Notes under the pieces: generated by a model | Database searches by the model: none | Seen by the model: only the letters and a program-made list of their open reading frames with translations | What the model was told of the DNA's origin: nothing | Translations under genes and position numbers: made by a program | Part shown: positions 34,764 to 44,722 of the stretch, in pieces | Layout: each line of letters starts with the position of its first letter | How positions within the stretch are numbered: position 1 is the first letter of the stretch | From: Acinetobacter sp. 10FS3-1 | GTDB lineage: Bacteria > Pseudomonadota > Gammaproteobacteria > Pseudomonadales > Moraxellaceae | Reading direction: 5' to 3' | DNA: 64,000 nt | Assembly: GCF_013343215.1 (NCBI RefSeq) | Contig: NZ_CP039143.1 | Span: 1,488,001-1,552,000 of the forward strand

Positions 34764-36512
34764 TTAAAGATTATCCTCCTGAGGCGCTTCAAAAATTTCT
34801 GGGGCCAAGTCCTGAATAGCTTGAAAATGGGTCAAATAGATCTGACCACTTAAATAGGTCAACAGTTTGGAGGTATGTAAACGATCCATCACCGGGCCTT
34901 TGACTTCAGCAAAATGCAGGCGAATATTGAGCTTGGCCAATTCAGCATTCAGCTCTTCAAGCATTTCTAGTGCACTCAGATCAATCGCACTGATACTGGA
35001 GCAGTTCAGAATAACATGCTGCAACTGATCATTATGGCTCAGCTGATTAATCAGATACCCTTTAAAACTATTGGCATTTAAAAAGGTCAGGTTTTCATCA
35101 ATCCTTAAGGATAAGACACGTTCAGAAGTCCGGGTTTGATGGCGCTGAATATTACGAAAATGCTGCGTACCTTCTACCAGTCCCAGCACGGCAATATGCG
35201 GCCGGCTGATTCTCCATAACATCAGGGCAAAAGTCGACACAATACCAATCAGCAGGCCTGCACTAATATCAATCAGCACCACGCTGAAGAAGGTAATCCA
35301 CATCGCAATCCCGTCGGCTTTGGAATAACGCCACGCATCTACAAAAGGCTGAAAATCAACCAGCTTCCAGATGGAAACGATAATCGTAGCGGCCAGAATG
35401 GTCAGCGGCAAATCTTCGAAAAAACTGGTAAAGAACAGGCTGACAATAATCAGGGACAATGAAGACAGCACACCTGCCATAGGACTTTTGGCACCCGCAT
35501 CGGCATTCACCACAGTACGTGACAAACTGCCAGTTACAGGAAATGCCGAACTGATTCCGGCACTGATATTGGCCACCCCAAGTGCAATCAGTTCCTGATT
35601 ACTGTTTAAATTACTGCGTTGCTGTAAGGCTGTGGCTTGAGCAATGGAAAGTGATTCGACAAAGCTGATCATGGCAATCATGGCGGCACCCGGTAACAGG
35701 CTGATCACCAGATCCCCGTTCCAGTGTGGAAAAGACAACGGTGGAAAGCCAGATGGAATTTCTCCCACCGTCTGAATACCTTGAAGTTTAAGATCCAGAA
35801 AAACCACAGCAGTAATCCCGAGACAGACCAAGATCAGCGGTACGGCGCGCACCAGAAAGTCAGTTGACCCGATCAGGCTCTGAATGCGTTGCGATTTTAA
35901 AATCTTGGGAAGATAAATCAGTATCAGCAGGGCACAAATGCCGAAAATCAGGCTGGGCAGATGCAGACGCGGCAGATATTCCCATAAGCTTAGCGCCAGT
36001 TCCGGAATATTATTGGCTTTTAAGGGTAAATCCACCAGAAACTTGAACTGGCCCAAGGCTATCAGTAAAGCGGAAGCTATAATAAAACTGTGAATGACCG
36101 GATGACTGATCAGCTGAATTAAGAAGCCAAACCTGAGCAGACCCAAAAGTAGGGAAATGATACCGACCAGCAGAGCCAGCAATGTGGCTGCTTCAATATA
36201 CGCCGCTGAACCGACCTCAAACAGGGGATTCAAGGTGGCAAAAGTCATCATTGAAATGATGGCGACGGGACCAATAGACAAAGTAGAACTGCCACCGAGC
36301 AAGGCATAAATGATCATCGGCAGAATACTGGCATATAAACCCATCATGGGTGGTAATCCTGCCAGCATTGCATAAGCCATCCCTTGCGGAACCAGCATAG
36401 CCACCACAATAAATGCAGCCAGTGCATCAGACTTAAATTTGATTGAATTATATTGGCTTAACCAAGCCCAAGCAGGGATTTTATGCAGCAGTTTGGACTT
36501 GGAATTGGGCAT
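34764..36512 (-). CDS. SulP-family inorganic anion transporter with STAS domain
   Basis: This 582-residue permease has the SulP N-terminal core (DALAAFIVVAMLVPQGMAYAMLAGLPPMMGLYASILPMIIYALLGGS), about 12 membrane helices, and a C-terminal STAS domain (about 450-560) with HVILNCSSISAIDLSALEML. It probably imports sulfate or another oxyanion. Position beside a BigR/SqrR-like repressor and cysK favours sulfate or thiosulfate, but bicarbonate cannot be excluded. Confidence 0.92.
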   Translation of the reverse strand: MPNSKSKLLHKIPAWAWLSQYNSIKFKSDALAAFIVVAMLVPQGMAYAMLAGLPPMMGLYASILPMIIYALLGGSSTLSIGPVAIISMMTFATLNPLFEVGSAAYIEAATLLALLVGIISLLLGLLRFGFLIQLISHPVIHSFIIASALLIALGQFKFLVDLPLKANNIPELALSLWEYLPRLHLPSLIFGICALLILIYLPKILKSQRIQSLIGSTDFLVRAVPLILVCLGITAVVFLDLKLQGIQTVGEIPSGFPPLSFPHWNGDLVISLLPGAAMIAMISFVESLSIAQATALQQRSNLNSNQELIALGVANISAGISSAFPVTGSLSRTVVNADAGAKSPMAGVLSSLSLIIVSLFFTSFFEDLPLTILAATIIVSIWKLVDFQPFVDAWRYSKADGIAMWITFFSVVLIDISAGLLIGIVSTFALMLWRISRPHIAVLGLVEGTQHFRNIQRHQTRTSERVLSLRIDENLTFLNANSFKGYLINQLSHNDQLQHVILNCSSISAIDLSALEMLEELNAELAKLNIRLHFAEVKGPVMDRLHTSKLLTYLSGQIYLTHFQAIQDLAPEIFEAPQEDNL

Positions 36513-36722
36513 ATCAAGGTCTAAATCACAAATATAGATATATTATGCACAAATTCTGCTAAGAAGTCTTAAAAATAAAATGCAGCTGATAAATTTTACG
36601 CAGCATGAGTAAAAAAGCCTAGATGAAACCTGATCGTCTAAAACTGTTTGATTAAACCTCCATTTAAAATGGTTTCATCTATAACTTAATGTATTTTAGG
36701 AATTTAAATTAGAGTCCATTCT

Positions 36723-37043
36723 TTAACCCAAGAGTTCCTGGGGGCAATAAAGCCGGTATAAGGTATTCAGCATTTCCACCAAGTGAGGATCTTTAATAGA
36801 ATAATAAATCTGTTTACCATCGCGGCGTGTACTGACCATATCGTTCCTGCGTAGCATCATGAGCTGCTGGGAAAGGGTGGGTTGTCTAATCTCGGTCATT
36901 TCTTCAATTTGAGAGACGTTCATTTCTGATTGAGAAAGATGACATAAGATAAGCAGACGGTCCGTATTAGCCAGAGACTTTAAAATAGCGACGACCTGTT
37001 GTGCTGAATCCCGCATGATGTCAATTTCGAGATCGGTTTTCAT
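36723..37043 (-). CDS. ArsR-family repressor, BigR/SqrR-like
   Basis: A 106-residue winged-helix repressor (VVAILKSLANTDRLLILCHL; QIEEMTEIRQPTLSQQLMMLRRNDMVSTRRDGKQIYYSI). It lacks metal-site ELCVC motifs. Its only two cysteines are C34 and C100, 66 residues apart, the same spacing as the redox pair of SqrR (C41/C107) and BigR (C42/C108), which form a polysulfide bridge on reactive sulfur. The gene is followed by the SulP transporter gene on the same strand and is divergent from cysK, so sulfur-responsive control of either is plausible. Confidence 0.82.
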   Translation of the reverse strand: MKTDLEIDIMRDSAQQVVAILKSLANTDRLLILCHLSQSEMNVSQIEEMTEIRQPTLSQQLMMLRRNDMVSTRRDGKQIYYSIKDPHLVEMLNTLYRLYCPQELLG

Positions 37044-37325
37044 TCAGAATGTCCATTTATAAAATTACAGCGCCCCTGATTATATGAACTCATACAGGGG
37101 ATTACATTGCTCAAAAAGATTAAGTTTTATTATTTTTAATGCATCCAGTTATTAAAAAAAGTTATGTATTTGATGTTAATATATAAGCAGACTTTAATGC
37201 ATAGTAAAAATGTTATTTCAGCAAAGTCTCGCCATTTTGTGTAGAAGTCATCGGGCATCTACAAACAGAAAAAATGCTTGTATGATGGTGCCAACACTTG
37301 AACTTATAACATTAGGGATATACTC

Positions 37326-38324
37326 ATGAGTACAGATCCAGCTTTTCCAACTCCTTCAAATCTCGGTATCGCCGTATATAGTAATAATGCAGACGCGATT
37401 GGAAATACACCACTAGTTCGTATTAACCGTGTAATTTCGACTGCGGCAACGGTACTTGCAAAAGTTGAAAGCCGTAATCCTGCTTTTTCAGTGAAATGCC
37501 GTATTGGTGCCGCGCTGATTGCCGATGCAGAAAAGTCGGGCAAGTTAAAGCCGGGCATGCATATTGTTGAGCCAACCAGTGGTAATACTGGTATTGCGCT
37601 GGCGTTTGTGGCTGCCGCCAAGGGCTATGATATTACTTTAACCATGCCTGCCAGCATGAGTATTGAGCGCCGTAAAGTGGTCAAAGCTTTGGGGGCGAAT
37701 CTGGTACTGACAGATCCGGCCAAAGGAATGAAAGGTGCAGTCGACGAAGCCACACGTCTTCTCAATGAGAATCCGGATCTGTATTTCCTGCCACAACAGT
37801 TTGAAAACCCGGCCAACCCGAAAATTCATGAAGAAACCACCGGACCGGAAATCTGGGAAGCTACTGGTGGTAAGGTGGATATTCTGGTTGCAGGTGTCGG
37901 TACGGGGGGCACGATTACGGGTATTTCGCGTTATTTTAAACAGGTTAAAAACCAGCCTTTATATACCGTGGCAGTGGAGCCTGCTGAATCGCCAATTATC
38001 GGTCAGGCAAAGCGTGGCGAAACCCTGACACCAGGGCCACACAAAATTCAGGGAATTGGGGCGAACTTTATTCCAGCTAATCTGGATCTGGACCTGGTCG
38101 ATGAAGTCATTGCCATCAACAGTACTGATGCCGTTGAATGGGCACGTAAGACAGCAACCCAGGAAGGAATTCTGGTGGGTATTTCCTGTGGCGCGGCAAT
38201 GGCGGCGGCGGCACAACTGGCTGCACGACCTGAAAACGCGGGTAAAAATATTGTGGTCATTTTACCAGACGGTGGTGAGCGTTATCTATCTTCCATTCTG
38301 TTTGAAGACATCTCTGCTGAATAA
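37326..38324 (+). CDS. cysK: Cysteine synthase A
   Basis: The 332-residue PLP enzyme makes cysteine from O-acetylserine and sulfide. Signatures are [12 protein letters not shown], the PLP lysine in [19 protein letters not shown], substrate loop [13 protein letters not shown], phosphate-binding [11 protein letters not shown], and [15 protein letters not shown]. The [11 protein letters not shown] spelling is that of CysK rather than CysM. It is divergent from the BigR/SqrR-like repressor gene with 282 bp between starts, and ends at a terminator. Confidence 0.94.
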   Translation: MSTDPAFPTPSNLGIAVYSNNADAIGNTPLVRINRVISTAATVLAKVESRNPAFSVKCRIGAALIADAEKSGKLKPGMHIVEPTSGNTGIALAFVAAAKGYDITLTMPASMSIERRKVVKALGANLVLTDPAKGMKGAVDEATRLLNENPDLYFLPQQFENPANPKIHEETTGPEIWEATGGKVDILVAGVGTGGTITGISRYFKQVKNQPLYTVAVEPAESPIIGQAKRGETLTPGPHKIQGIGANFIPANLDLDLVDEVIAINSTDAVEWARKTATQEGILVGISCGAAMAAAAQLAARPENAGKNIVVILPDGGERYLSSILFEDISAE

Positions 38325-38366
38325 GCTGATTTCGCCATCGTACTTGCAATAGACCACACAAAATGT

Positions 38367-38400
38367 AAAAGACCCGGAGCAGCTTCCGGGTCTTTTATTT
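38367..38400 (+). terminator. Rho-independent terminator after cysK
   Basis: AAAAGACCCGGA (38367-38378) pairs with TCCGGGTCTTTT (38385-38396) around a 6-nt loop, then ATTT. Confidence 0.92.
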
Positions 38401-38445
38401 TAAAAATCAGGTTTTAATTTTTATAGTCACCAGATAGAGAAATAC

Positions 38446-38476
38446 TTGACCTTCCCATAGTGGGAATGTTTAAGCT
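38446..38476 (+). promoter_or_regulatory. CueR-type promoter of copA, 19-bp spacer
   Basis: TTGACC (38446-38451) and TAAGCT (38471-38476) are 19 bp apart, the over-long spacing that MerR-family activators correct by twisting DNA. The spacer holds the dyad TTCCCatagtGGGAA (38452-38466), and ACCTTCCC at its left resembles the CueR consensus half-site. It lies 45 bp upstream of copA. Confidence 0.8.
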
Positions 38477-38520
38477 ATAGACTCATAAAAGTAAATATAT
38501 TCCATGAGCCAGTGGAGAGC

Positions 38521-41211
38521 ATGATGAGCAAAGTCGATAGCCCCCAACTGTATGAACAACAATTGCAGATTTCAGGAATGACCTGTGCTTCATGCGTAGC
38601 GCGGGTAGAGAAGGCTTTAAAAAAGGTGGAAGGCGTGACGGATGCACAGGTCAACCTGGCTACAGAAAAGGCCTGGGTAAAAAGCCAGCAGCCCGTTGCA
38701 GCCGCTACCTTGCTACAGGCCATTGAAAAAACCGGCTTTGCTGTGGCGACCCAGCAATTGAATCTGGGCATTGAAGGCATGACCTGTGCCTCGTGTGTGG
38801 CACGGGTAGAAAAGGCCTTGAAAAAGGTGGAAGGTGTGACGGATGCGCGAGTTAATCTGGCGACTGAACAGGCACAGGTCATTGCTCTTTCCTCACTGCA
38901 GACCTCCACTCTGGTTCAGGCGATTGAAAAGGCAGGATTTCATGTCCGTGCGGAACACATTGAGTTAAATATTGAAGGGATGACCTGTGCCTCGTGTGTG
39001 GCACGGGTAGAAAAGGCTTTGCTTAAAGTCGAAGGTGTTCAAGGAGCACAGGTCAATCTGGCGACTGAAACCGCGTGTGTACAGGCATCACGCAGCCTGC
39101 TCCCCCAACTGATTGCTGCGGTCGAAAAGGCGGGTTTTCAGGCCAGGGAGCTGAGTCATGCAACCATGGATACTCATGCCGCGTTTCAGGAGAAAAAAGC
39201 CGAGGAAACCGCAGAACTCAAGCGTGACCTGTGGATGGCGCTGGCTTTGGCGATTCCGGTATTTATTTTGGAAATGGGTTCGCATCTAATTCCTGCATTT
39301 CATCATTTTATTTTGCAGACTCTGGGGACCCAGAATAGCTGGTATTTACAGTTTGTATTGACCACCCTGATTCTGGTCTTTCCGGGAAGACGTTTTTATC
39401 AGCATGGAATTCCTGCCTTATTGCGTCTGGCACCGGACATGAATTCGCTGGTGGCAGTAGGTACACTTGCTGCCTATAGCTTTTCCTGTATTGCAACCTT
39501 CCTGCCTGAGCTTTTACCACAGGCAACCGTACATGTGTATTTTGAAGCAGCTGCCGTTATTGTGGCGTTAATTCTACTGGGACGGTATCTGGAAGCTCGG
39601 GCGAAAGGCAAAACCTCGCAGGCTATTCAGTATCTCATTGGTCTGCAGCCTAAAACGGCGCGTATCCAGCAAAATGGAGTCTGGATTGATCTGGATATTG
39701 CAGAAGTCCAGCAAGGTATGCTGATTGAAATCCGCCCGGGTGAAAAAGTGGCCGTCGATGGGGAAGTTGTCTCTGGTCAAAGCTATATTGATGAAGCCAT
39801 GATCAGTGGTGAACCGCTACCGGTCATTAAACAGTCAGGTGATCAGGTCATTGGCGGTACCGTCAACCAGAATGGAACCTTGCAGATCAAGGCCACTGCG
39901 GTTGGACAGGATTCGGTACTGGCCCAGATCATTCAGATGGTGGAACAGGCACAGGGCGCCAAACTGCCTATTCAGGCGCTGGTAGACAAGGTCACTTTAT
40001 GGTTTGTACCTGCGGTGATGGGGCTGGCAGCACTGACCTTTATTATCTGGTTCCTGTTCGGACCGGAGCCGAATCTAACCTATGCACTGGTCAATGCGGT
40101 TGCTGTATTGATTATTGCCTGCCCATGTGCCATGGGCCTGGCGACCCCGACTTCCATTATGGTAGGTACAGGCCGGGCCGCCGAGTTAGGGGTTTTATTC
40201 CGTAAAGGGGAAGCTTTGCAGCTTTTGCAACGTACGCAAGTGGTTGCTGTCGATAAGACCGGTACGCTGACAGAGGGTAAACCGGCTTTAACCGATTTTG
40301 AGGTTACGGAGGGTTTTGAACCTCAACGAGTTTTACAAATTGTGGCCTCAGTAGAAGCCAAGTCTGAACACCCGATAGCCCACGCAATTGTAGAGGCGGC
40401 ACAGCAACAGAAGCTTGAGTTACTGGACGTGAGTGAGTTCGACTCGATTACAGGGGCAGGCGTCAAGGCGCAGGTGGCAGGACATCAGGTACATATAGGT
40501 GCCGAACGGTTGATGCTGGAACTGGGACTGGATCTTGCCCTGTTTAAACACATGGCTCAGCAATTGGGTGATCAGGGCAGAACGCCGTTATATGTCGCAC
40601 TTGACCAGCAACTGGCTGCAATTATTGCGGTGGCCGATCCAATCAAGCCGACGACCTATAGCGCAATTCAGGCTCTGCATGATCAGGGGCTAAAAGTGGC
40701 CATGATCACTGGAGATAATGCCTATACTGCACAAGCCATTGCCAGAGAGTTAAAGATTGATCAGGTGATTGCAGAAGTGCTGCCGCATGAAAAAGTTGAA
40801 GCTGTACAACAATTACAGCAGCAACATGGCGTTGTGACTTTTGTGGGAGATGGGATTAATGATGCACCGGCTTTGGCTCAGGCTGATGTAGGTATGGCGA
40901 TTGGCACTGGAACAGATGTCGCAATTGAAGCTGCAGATGTGGTGTTGATGTCAGGAAATTTACAGCATGTGGCGACTGGTATTGGCTTAAGTCAGGCCAC
41001 AATGCGTAATATCCGCCAGAACCTGTTTTGGGCCTTTATTTATAATATCGCCTTGATTCCGATTGCAGCTGGTGTACTGTATCCATTTTTTGGCATTCTG
41101 CTTTCTCCGATGTTTGCCGCCGGTGCGATGGCTTTGTCTTCGGTATTCGTAGTGTCGAATGCGTTAAGATTAAAGACCTATCAGGCCGTCCAGTTTAAGG
41201 AACAGTCATGA
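38521..41211 (+). CDS. copA: Copper-exporting P1B-type ATPase with three HMA domains
   Basis: This 896-residue pump exports Cu(I) from the cytoplasm. Three N-terminal heavy-metal-associated domains each carry [15 protein letters not shown]. The core has the membrane CPC motif ([13 protein letters not shown]), the phosphorylated Asp in DKTGTLTEG, the SEHPIAHAI nucleotide-site motif and [16 protein letters not shown]. The ATG at 38521 (or 38524) is preferred over a GTG at 38512 because GGAG lies just before it. The HMA repeats have an exact 201-nt period (ATG of the motif at 38578, 38779 and 38980). It overlaps cueR by 4 bp. Confidence 0.95.
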   Translation: MMSKVDSPQLYEQQLQISGMTCASCVARVEKALKKVEGVTDAQVNLATEKAWVKSQQPVAAATLLQAIEKTGFAVATQQLNLGIEGMTCASCVARVEKALKKVEGVTDARVNLATEQAQVIALSSLQTSTLVQAIEKAGFHVRAEHIELNIEGMTCASCVARVEKALLKVEGVQGAQVNLATETACVQASRSLLPQLIAAVEKAGFQARELSHATMDTHAAFQEKKAEETAELKRDLWMALALAIPVFILEMGSHLIPAFHHFILQTLGTQNSWYLQFVLTTLILVFPGRRFYQHGIPALLRLAPDMNSLVAVGTLAAYSFSCIATFLPELLPQATVHVYFEAAAVIVALILLGRYLEARAKGKTSQAIQYLIGLQPKTARIQQNGVWIDLDIAEVQQGMLIEIRPGEKVAVDGEVVSGQSYIDEAMISGEPLPVIKQSGDQVIGGTVNQNGTLQIKATAVGQDSVLAQIIQMVEQAQGAKLPIQALVDKVTLWFVPAVMGLAALTFIIWFLFGPEPNLTYALVNAVAVLIIACPCAMGLATPTSIMVGTGRAAELGVLFRKGEALQLLQRTQVVAVDKTGTLTEGKPALTDFEVTEGFEPQRVLQIVASVEAKSEHPIAHAIVEAAQQQKLELLDVSEFDSITGAGVKAQVAGHQVHIGAERLMLELGLDLALFKHMAQQLGDQGRTPLYVALDQQLAAIIAVADPIKPTTYSAIQALHDQGLKVAMITGDNAYTAQAIARELKIDQVIAEVLPHEKVEAVQQLQQQHGVVTFVGDGINDAPALAQADVGMAIGTGTDVAIEAADVVLMSGNLQHVATGIGLSQATMRNIRQNLFWAFIYNIALIPIAAGVLYPFFGILLSPMFAAGAMALSSVFVVSNALRLKTYQAVQFKEQS
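38578..39050 (+). repeat. Tandem HMA-coding repeats inside copA
   Basis: Three copies of the HMA-coding unit start their GMTCASC motif codons at 38578, 38779 and 38980, exactly 201 nt apart. Copies 2 and 3 share 38 consecutive identical bases from the ATG, and copy 1 differs mostly at synonymous positions, pointing to recent duplication or gene conversion. Confidence 0.85.
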
Positions 41212-41633
41212 ATATTGGCCAGGCCGCCAGACGCTCGGGGATCTCGGCAAAAATGATCCGCTATTATGAGGAGATCGGATTATTGCCCGAACCGAAGCGC
41301 AGCACCTCAGGTTATCGCCTCTATACCGAGCAAGATATTAAAACTCTCAGCTTTATACAGCATGCGCGCGAACTGGGGTTTTCATCGACCCAGATGAAAG
41401 AACTGCTGGATTTAAGGCTGAACAGTGCCAGACATAGTGCGGATGTCAAACAGCTGGCGGAACAGCATATACAGCGTTTACAACAGAAAATTGCCGATAT
41501 GCAGAAAATGATTCATATTTTGCAGCAGTCGGTAGATCAGTGTGCTGGCAATGAAGAATCGGATTGCCAGATTTTAAAACAGATCGAGCAGGGTAGCTTG
41601 CCCGAATGTTCCGGTTCAGACTGTCAAAAATAG
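41208..41633 (+). CDS. cueR: Copper-responsive MerR-family activator CueR
   Basis: The 141-residue activator begins with the MerR HTH ([26 protein letters not shown]) and wing ([14 protein letters not shown]), then a dimerisation helix. The metal site is C112 and C120 with seven residues between, and S77 is present, all as in Escherichia coli CueR for monovalent ions. It is coupled to copA by an ATGA overlap, so it is made with the pump it activates through the 19-bp-spacer promoter. Confidence 0.93.
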   Translation: MNIGQAARRSGISAKMIRYYEEIGLLPEPKRSTSGYRLYTEQDIKTLSFIQHARELGFSSTQMKELLDLRLNSARHSADVKQLAEQHIQRLQQKIADMQKMIHILQQSVDQCAGNEESDCQILKQIEQGSLPECSGSDCQK

Positions 41634-41687
41634 TCCGGTATTTAAAGCATACACTCAATGAATTTACTTAATGCAATGGAGAAAGAA

Positions 41688-41885
41688 ATGAAATTCCGTA
41701 TTAACAATATGACCTGTGGTGGCTGTGCGCGCAGTGTGACAGCGACCATTAAAGATCTGGATGACCATGCAACAGTGGCGATTGATGTGGAAAGTAAACT
41801 GGTCGAAGTGCAAAGCAGCCGTAGCGAAGCTGAAATTGTCGCGGCCCTGACTGAAGATGGTTTTCCACCGGTCCCAGCAACTTAA
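41688..41885 (+). CDS. copZ: Copper chaperone, HMA-domain (CopZ-like)
   Basis: A 65-residue single HMA domain (MKFRINNMTCGGCARSV) with the CxxC copper site at residues 10-13. It would carry Cu(I) to CopA. I chose the ATG at 41688 because GGAG lies 8 nt ahead; the frame also opens at 41658. It is the third gene of copA-cueR-copZ and ends at a bidirectional terminator. Confidence 0.9.
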   Translation: MKFRINNMTCGGCARSVTATIKDLDDHATVAIDVESKLVEVQSSRSEAEIVAALTEDGFPPVPAT

Positions 41886-41894
41886 AATAAGATC

Positions 41895-41922
41895 AAATGC
41901 CTAACTCAAGTTAGGCATTTTT
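41895..41922. terminator. Bidirectional terminator between copZ and TetR gene
   Basis: AAATGCCTAACT (41895-41906) pairs with AGTTAGGCATTT (41909-41920) followed by TT; the minus-strand side carries the last codons of the TetR gene. It serves both convergent units. Confidence 0.85.
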
Positions 41923-42530
41923 GATTCCATGGAAGAAATTTTATCTGGCGTCATCAGCGCCTGATTAATATACAGCTTGATCAGCCGCTCACGTGAGCCG
42001 ATTGATTTTTGATAGTGGGTCGAATTGAGCAGCAGTGAAGCTCCATAGGTGACTGTCCAGATATAAGATAGATAATCCCGTATTGACATGGCACTGTCTA
42101 AAGACAATAGATAATCATGCGTCATGTCTTTGATCCGGATAATTCGTTCTTCTCGAATCTGATACAGCTCCTGAAAAAGCTCTTTCAGGTTTTTTTCATT
42201 ATTAGTCAGACGTTCCTCAATCACATGCAATAAAATGGTGCGATTAGAATTCAGCATGTGATACAGCATATATTGGGATACATAGTGCTTGATATCGTTA
42301 TTATGATTTTTCGAAATTTCCAGAATTCTTTTTTCGTTGCGAATAATCAATTCCAGATAAAGCTGATTCTTGCTTTTAAAATGTTTATAAATTGTTCCCT
42401 TCGCGATATCCAGCTCACTAGCCAATTCACTCAAGGTAATATCCTGATGATTGTCCAGTAACAGGCATTCAGCCATGTTTAATATCTTCTCTTTACGAAG
42501 AAGAAAGTTCTGCTGTCTTACAGTCGTCAT
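41901..42530 (-). CDS. TetR-family transcriptional regulator
   Basis: The 209-residue repressor has the TetR HTH (ILNMAECLLLDNHQDITLSELASELDIAKGTIYKHFKSKNQLYLELI) and an all-helical ligand domain. It is divergent from the acyl-CoA dehydrogenase/thiolase/CoA-transferase genes and probably controls them in response to an acyl-CoA, as FadR/PsrA-type TetR proteins do; the ligand is inferred from the neighbours only. Confidence 0.88.
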   Translation of the reverse strand: MTTVRQQNFLLRKEKILNMAECLLLDNHQDITLSELASELDIAKGTIYKHFKSKNQLYLELIIRNEKRILEISKNHNNDIKHYVSQYMLYHMLNSNRTILLHVIEERLTNNEKNLKELFQELYQIREERIIRIKDMTHDYLLSLDSAMSIRDYLSYIWTVTYGASLLLNSTHYQKSIGSRERLIKLYINQALMTPDKISSMESKMPNLS

Positions 42531-42784
42531 CTTCTTGGTCCATACGTCTCGAAAAAGAACAGACCCAGATTATGCAATATTTTTGCCAGTGAATATAAAA
42601 CTAAGGTCGTTATTTTGCTTCAAAGCTGTATGTTTATTCATCAGTTAGCGTATTTGACTTATATAGAGCGCATCCTTCCTCAAGGATTGTCAAGAAAAAT
42701 GAACCCTAAAGGTCAGTTTGCTTAAATAAAATTCCCTTTTTACCCTAATTATTCTATTTTCTGCCAAGTAAAGTCATACAGTCA

Positions 42785-42810
42785 TGTAGCTATCACAATA
42801 TTCAGCTACA
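42785..42810. promoter_or_regulatory. Candidate TetR operator upstream of acyl-CoA dehydrogenase
   Basis: TGTAGCT and AGCTACA (42785-42791, 42804-42810) form an inverted repeat with a 12-nt centre, 33 bp before the start codon. It could be the TetR site or a leader hairpin. The rest of the 312-bp spacer shows no gene. Confidence 0.35.
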
Positions 42811-42842
42811 GATTTGGGTATCACCATTTAAGGAAGTTGAAC

Positions 42843-44624
42843 ATGCCAATTTATAGTGCGCCTCTCAAAGACATGGAATTTATTTTAAAGGATGTGTTTC
42901 AGGCTGAAAAATTCTGGCAAGACAATGAAAAGCTGGCTCATCTTGACCTGGCCACAGCCCATGCGATTCTGGAAGAAATGGCCAAGTTTTCAAAAAACGT
43001 CATTCTGGATCTGAACCGTCCGGCCGATGAAAGCGGTGGCGCTCAATTTCATCAGGGTGAAGTGACCACCCCGGCAGGTTTTAAAGAGGCATTTCGCCAG
43101 TTTGCCGAAGGTGGCTGGGTTGGTCTGGGCGCACCCGAAGAATGGGGCGGCCAGAACATGCCTAAAATGCTCACCGTGCTGGCAGACGAGATGATCTGGA
43201 GTACCAATCCTTCCTTTATGCTTTATCCGCTATTGACGGTAGGTGCCGGCATGGCGATCAATGACCGGGCTTCTCAGGCGCAAAAAGAAACCTATCTGCC
43301 AAAATTTTATACAGGTGAATGGTCTGGCACCATGTGTCTGACTGAGCCACACTCAGGAACCGATTTAGGCATTATTAAAACCAAAGCCGAACCGAATGCT
43401 GATGGCAGCTACAATATTACCGGCACCAAAATCTTTATTACCAGTGGTGAGCATGACCTGTGCGACAACATCATTCACCTGGTTCTGGCCAAAACGCCAG
43501 ATGCGCCAGCCGGTTCGCGCGGAATTTCTCTGTTTATTGTGCCGAAGTTTCTGGTCAATGCTGACGGTTCTCTGGGTGAGCGAAATGCCGTATCGGCCGG
43601 TTCTATCGAACATAAAATGGGGATTAAAGGCTCTGCAACCTGTGTAATGAACTTTGACGGCGCCAAAGGCTATCTGGTGGGCAATGAAAATGAAGGTCTG
43701 GCCGGCATGTTCGTAATGATGAATTATGAACGTCTGTCGATGGGCATTCAGGGAATTGGTGCTGCGGAGTTTGCCTATCAGAATGCCGCCCAATATACGA
43801 CCGACCGTTTACAGGGACGTGCCTCAACAGGTGCAAAATCACCTGAAAAACCGGCAGACTCAATTCTGGTTCATGGTGATGTACGCCGTATGTTATTGAA
43901 TGTCCGTGCTAATAATGAGGCTTCACGGGCATTTGCGGTATATGTGGGACAACAGCTCGACATTACCAAATATTCTAATGACCCGGAAGCAATACGTAAA
44001 GCCACAGACCGTGTCGCGCTACTTACCCCAATTGCCAAAGCCTATCTGACCGATAAAGCACTGGATTCTGCACTGGAAGCGCAAATGTGCTTCGGTGGTC
44101 ATGGTTATATCCGTGAATGGGGAATGGAGCAATGTATTCGCGACCTGCGTATTGCACAGATTTATGAGGGCACCAACGGGGTCCAGGCAATTGACCTGAT
44201 TGGCCGTAAGACTACCAAATGCAAAGGAGCGTATTTAGCTGAATATCTAAGTGAAATTCGTGAGTTTGCCCAAGGCTTGGATGACAGTCTAACGATTAAA
44301 GCAGTGACTCTGGATGTGTGTCAAAAACTGGAAGATATTACCGCCTATATCATTACCCAGTCTCAGACTGATTCTAATTTCTCCAATGCCGTTGCAGTAG
44401 ACTATCTGCATGCCGTGGGACTGCTCAGCTTTGTGTATATGTATGCACGTATCAGTCAGGCAGCCAGCTTAAAAGCGGAAAGTTTTTATCAGCATAAACT
44501 GGTTCTGGCCGACTATTATATTGCCAAAGTTCTGCCGGATCTGGATGCACGTTTGCAACGCATTCAGGCAGGTGCCGATCTGGTCATGCAGTTGCCGGAA
44601 GATTATTTTACTGCTCAGGCCTAA
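42843..44624 (+). CDS. Acyl-CoA dehydrogenase, large FadE-like form
   Basis: A 593-residue flavoenzyme of beta-oxidation. Motifs are MCLTEPHSGTDLGIIKTKAEP, KIFITSGEHDLCDNIIHLVLA, KMGIKGSATCVMNFDGAKG and the C-terminal MCFGGHGYIREWGMEQCIRDLRIAQIYEGTNGVQAIDLIGRK with the catalytic Glu region. Its N-terminus (MPIYSAPLKDMEFIL) is the normal start of this subgroup; the ATG at 42843 follows AGGAAG by 6 nt, so the upstream TTG is not used. It resembles the enzyme at 3.6-5.4 kb. It is followed by a thiolase and a CoA-transferase, suggesting a short fatty-acid module. Confidence 0.92.
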   Translation: MPIYSAPLKDMEFILKDVFQAEKFWQDNEKLAHLDLATAHAILEEMAKFSKNVILDLNRPADESGGAQFHQGEVTTPAGFKEAFRQFAEGGWVGLGAPEEWGGQNMPKMLTVLADEMIWSTNPSFMLYPLLTVGAGMAINDRASQAQKETYLPKFYTGEWSGTMCLTEPHSGTDLGIIKTKAEPNADGSYNITGTKIFITSGEHDLCDNIIHLVLAKTPDAPAGSRGISLFIVPKFLVNADGSLGERNAVSAGSIEHKMGIKGSATCVMNFDGAKGYLVGNENEGLAGMFVMMNYERLSMGIQGIGAAEFAYQNAAQYTTDRLQGRASTGAKSPEKPADSILVHGDVRRMLLNVRANNEASRAFAVYVGQQLDITKYSNDPEAIRKATDRVALLTPIAKAYLTDKALDSALEAQMCFGGHGYIREWGMEQCIRDLRIAQIYEGTNGVQAIDLIGRKTTKCKGAYLAEYLSEIREFAQGLDDSLTIKAVTLDVCQKLEDITAYIITQSQTDSNFSNAVAVDYLHAVGLLSFVYMYARISQAASLKAESFYQHKLVLADYYIAKVLPDLDARLQRIQAGADLVMQLPEDYFTAQA

Positions 44625-44722
44625 TGATTAAAAAAGATCAAAAAACTGGTCACCAGAGAGACATTGCAGTCTATATGCACTGCAATGTCTGATTACTGAA
44701 AAAGAATAGAAGGATGAATATC

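Noticed and set aside
38475..38909. Antisense ORF with a repeated motif inside copA
   Set aside because: The repeats are the reverse complement of the HMA-coding repeats; it is a shadow frame.
43365..43793. Minus-strand 142-residue ORF
   Set aside because: It is antisense to conserved acyl-CoA dehydrogenase motifs and has no ribosome site.
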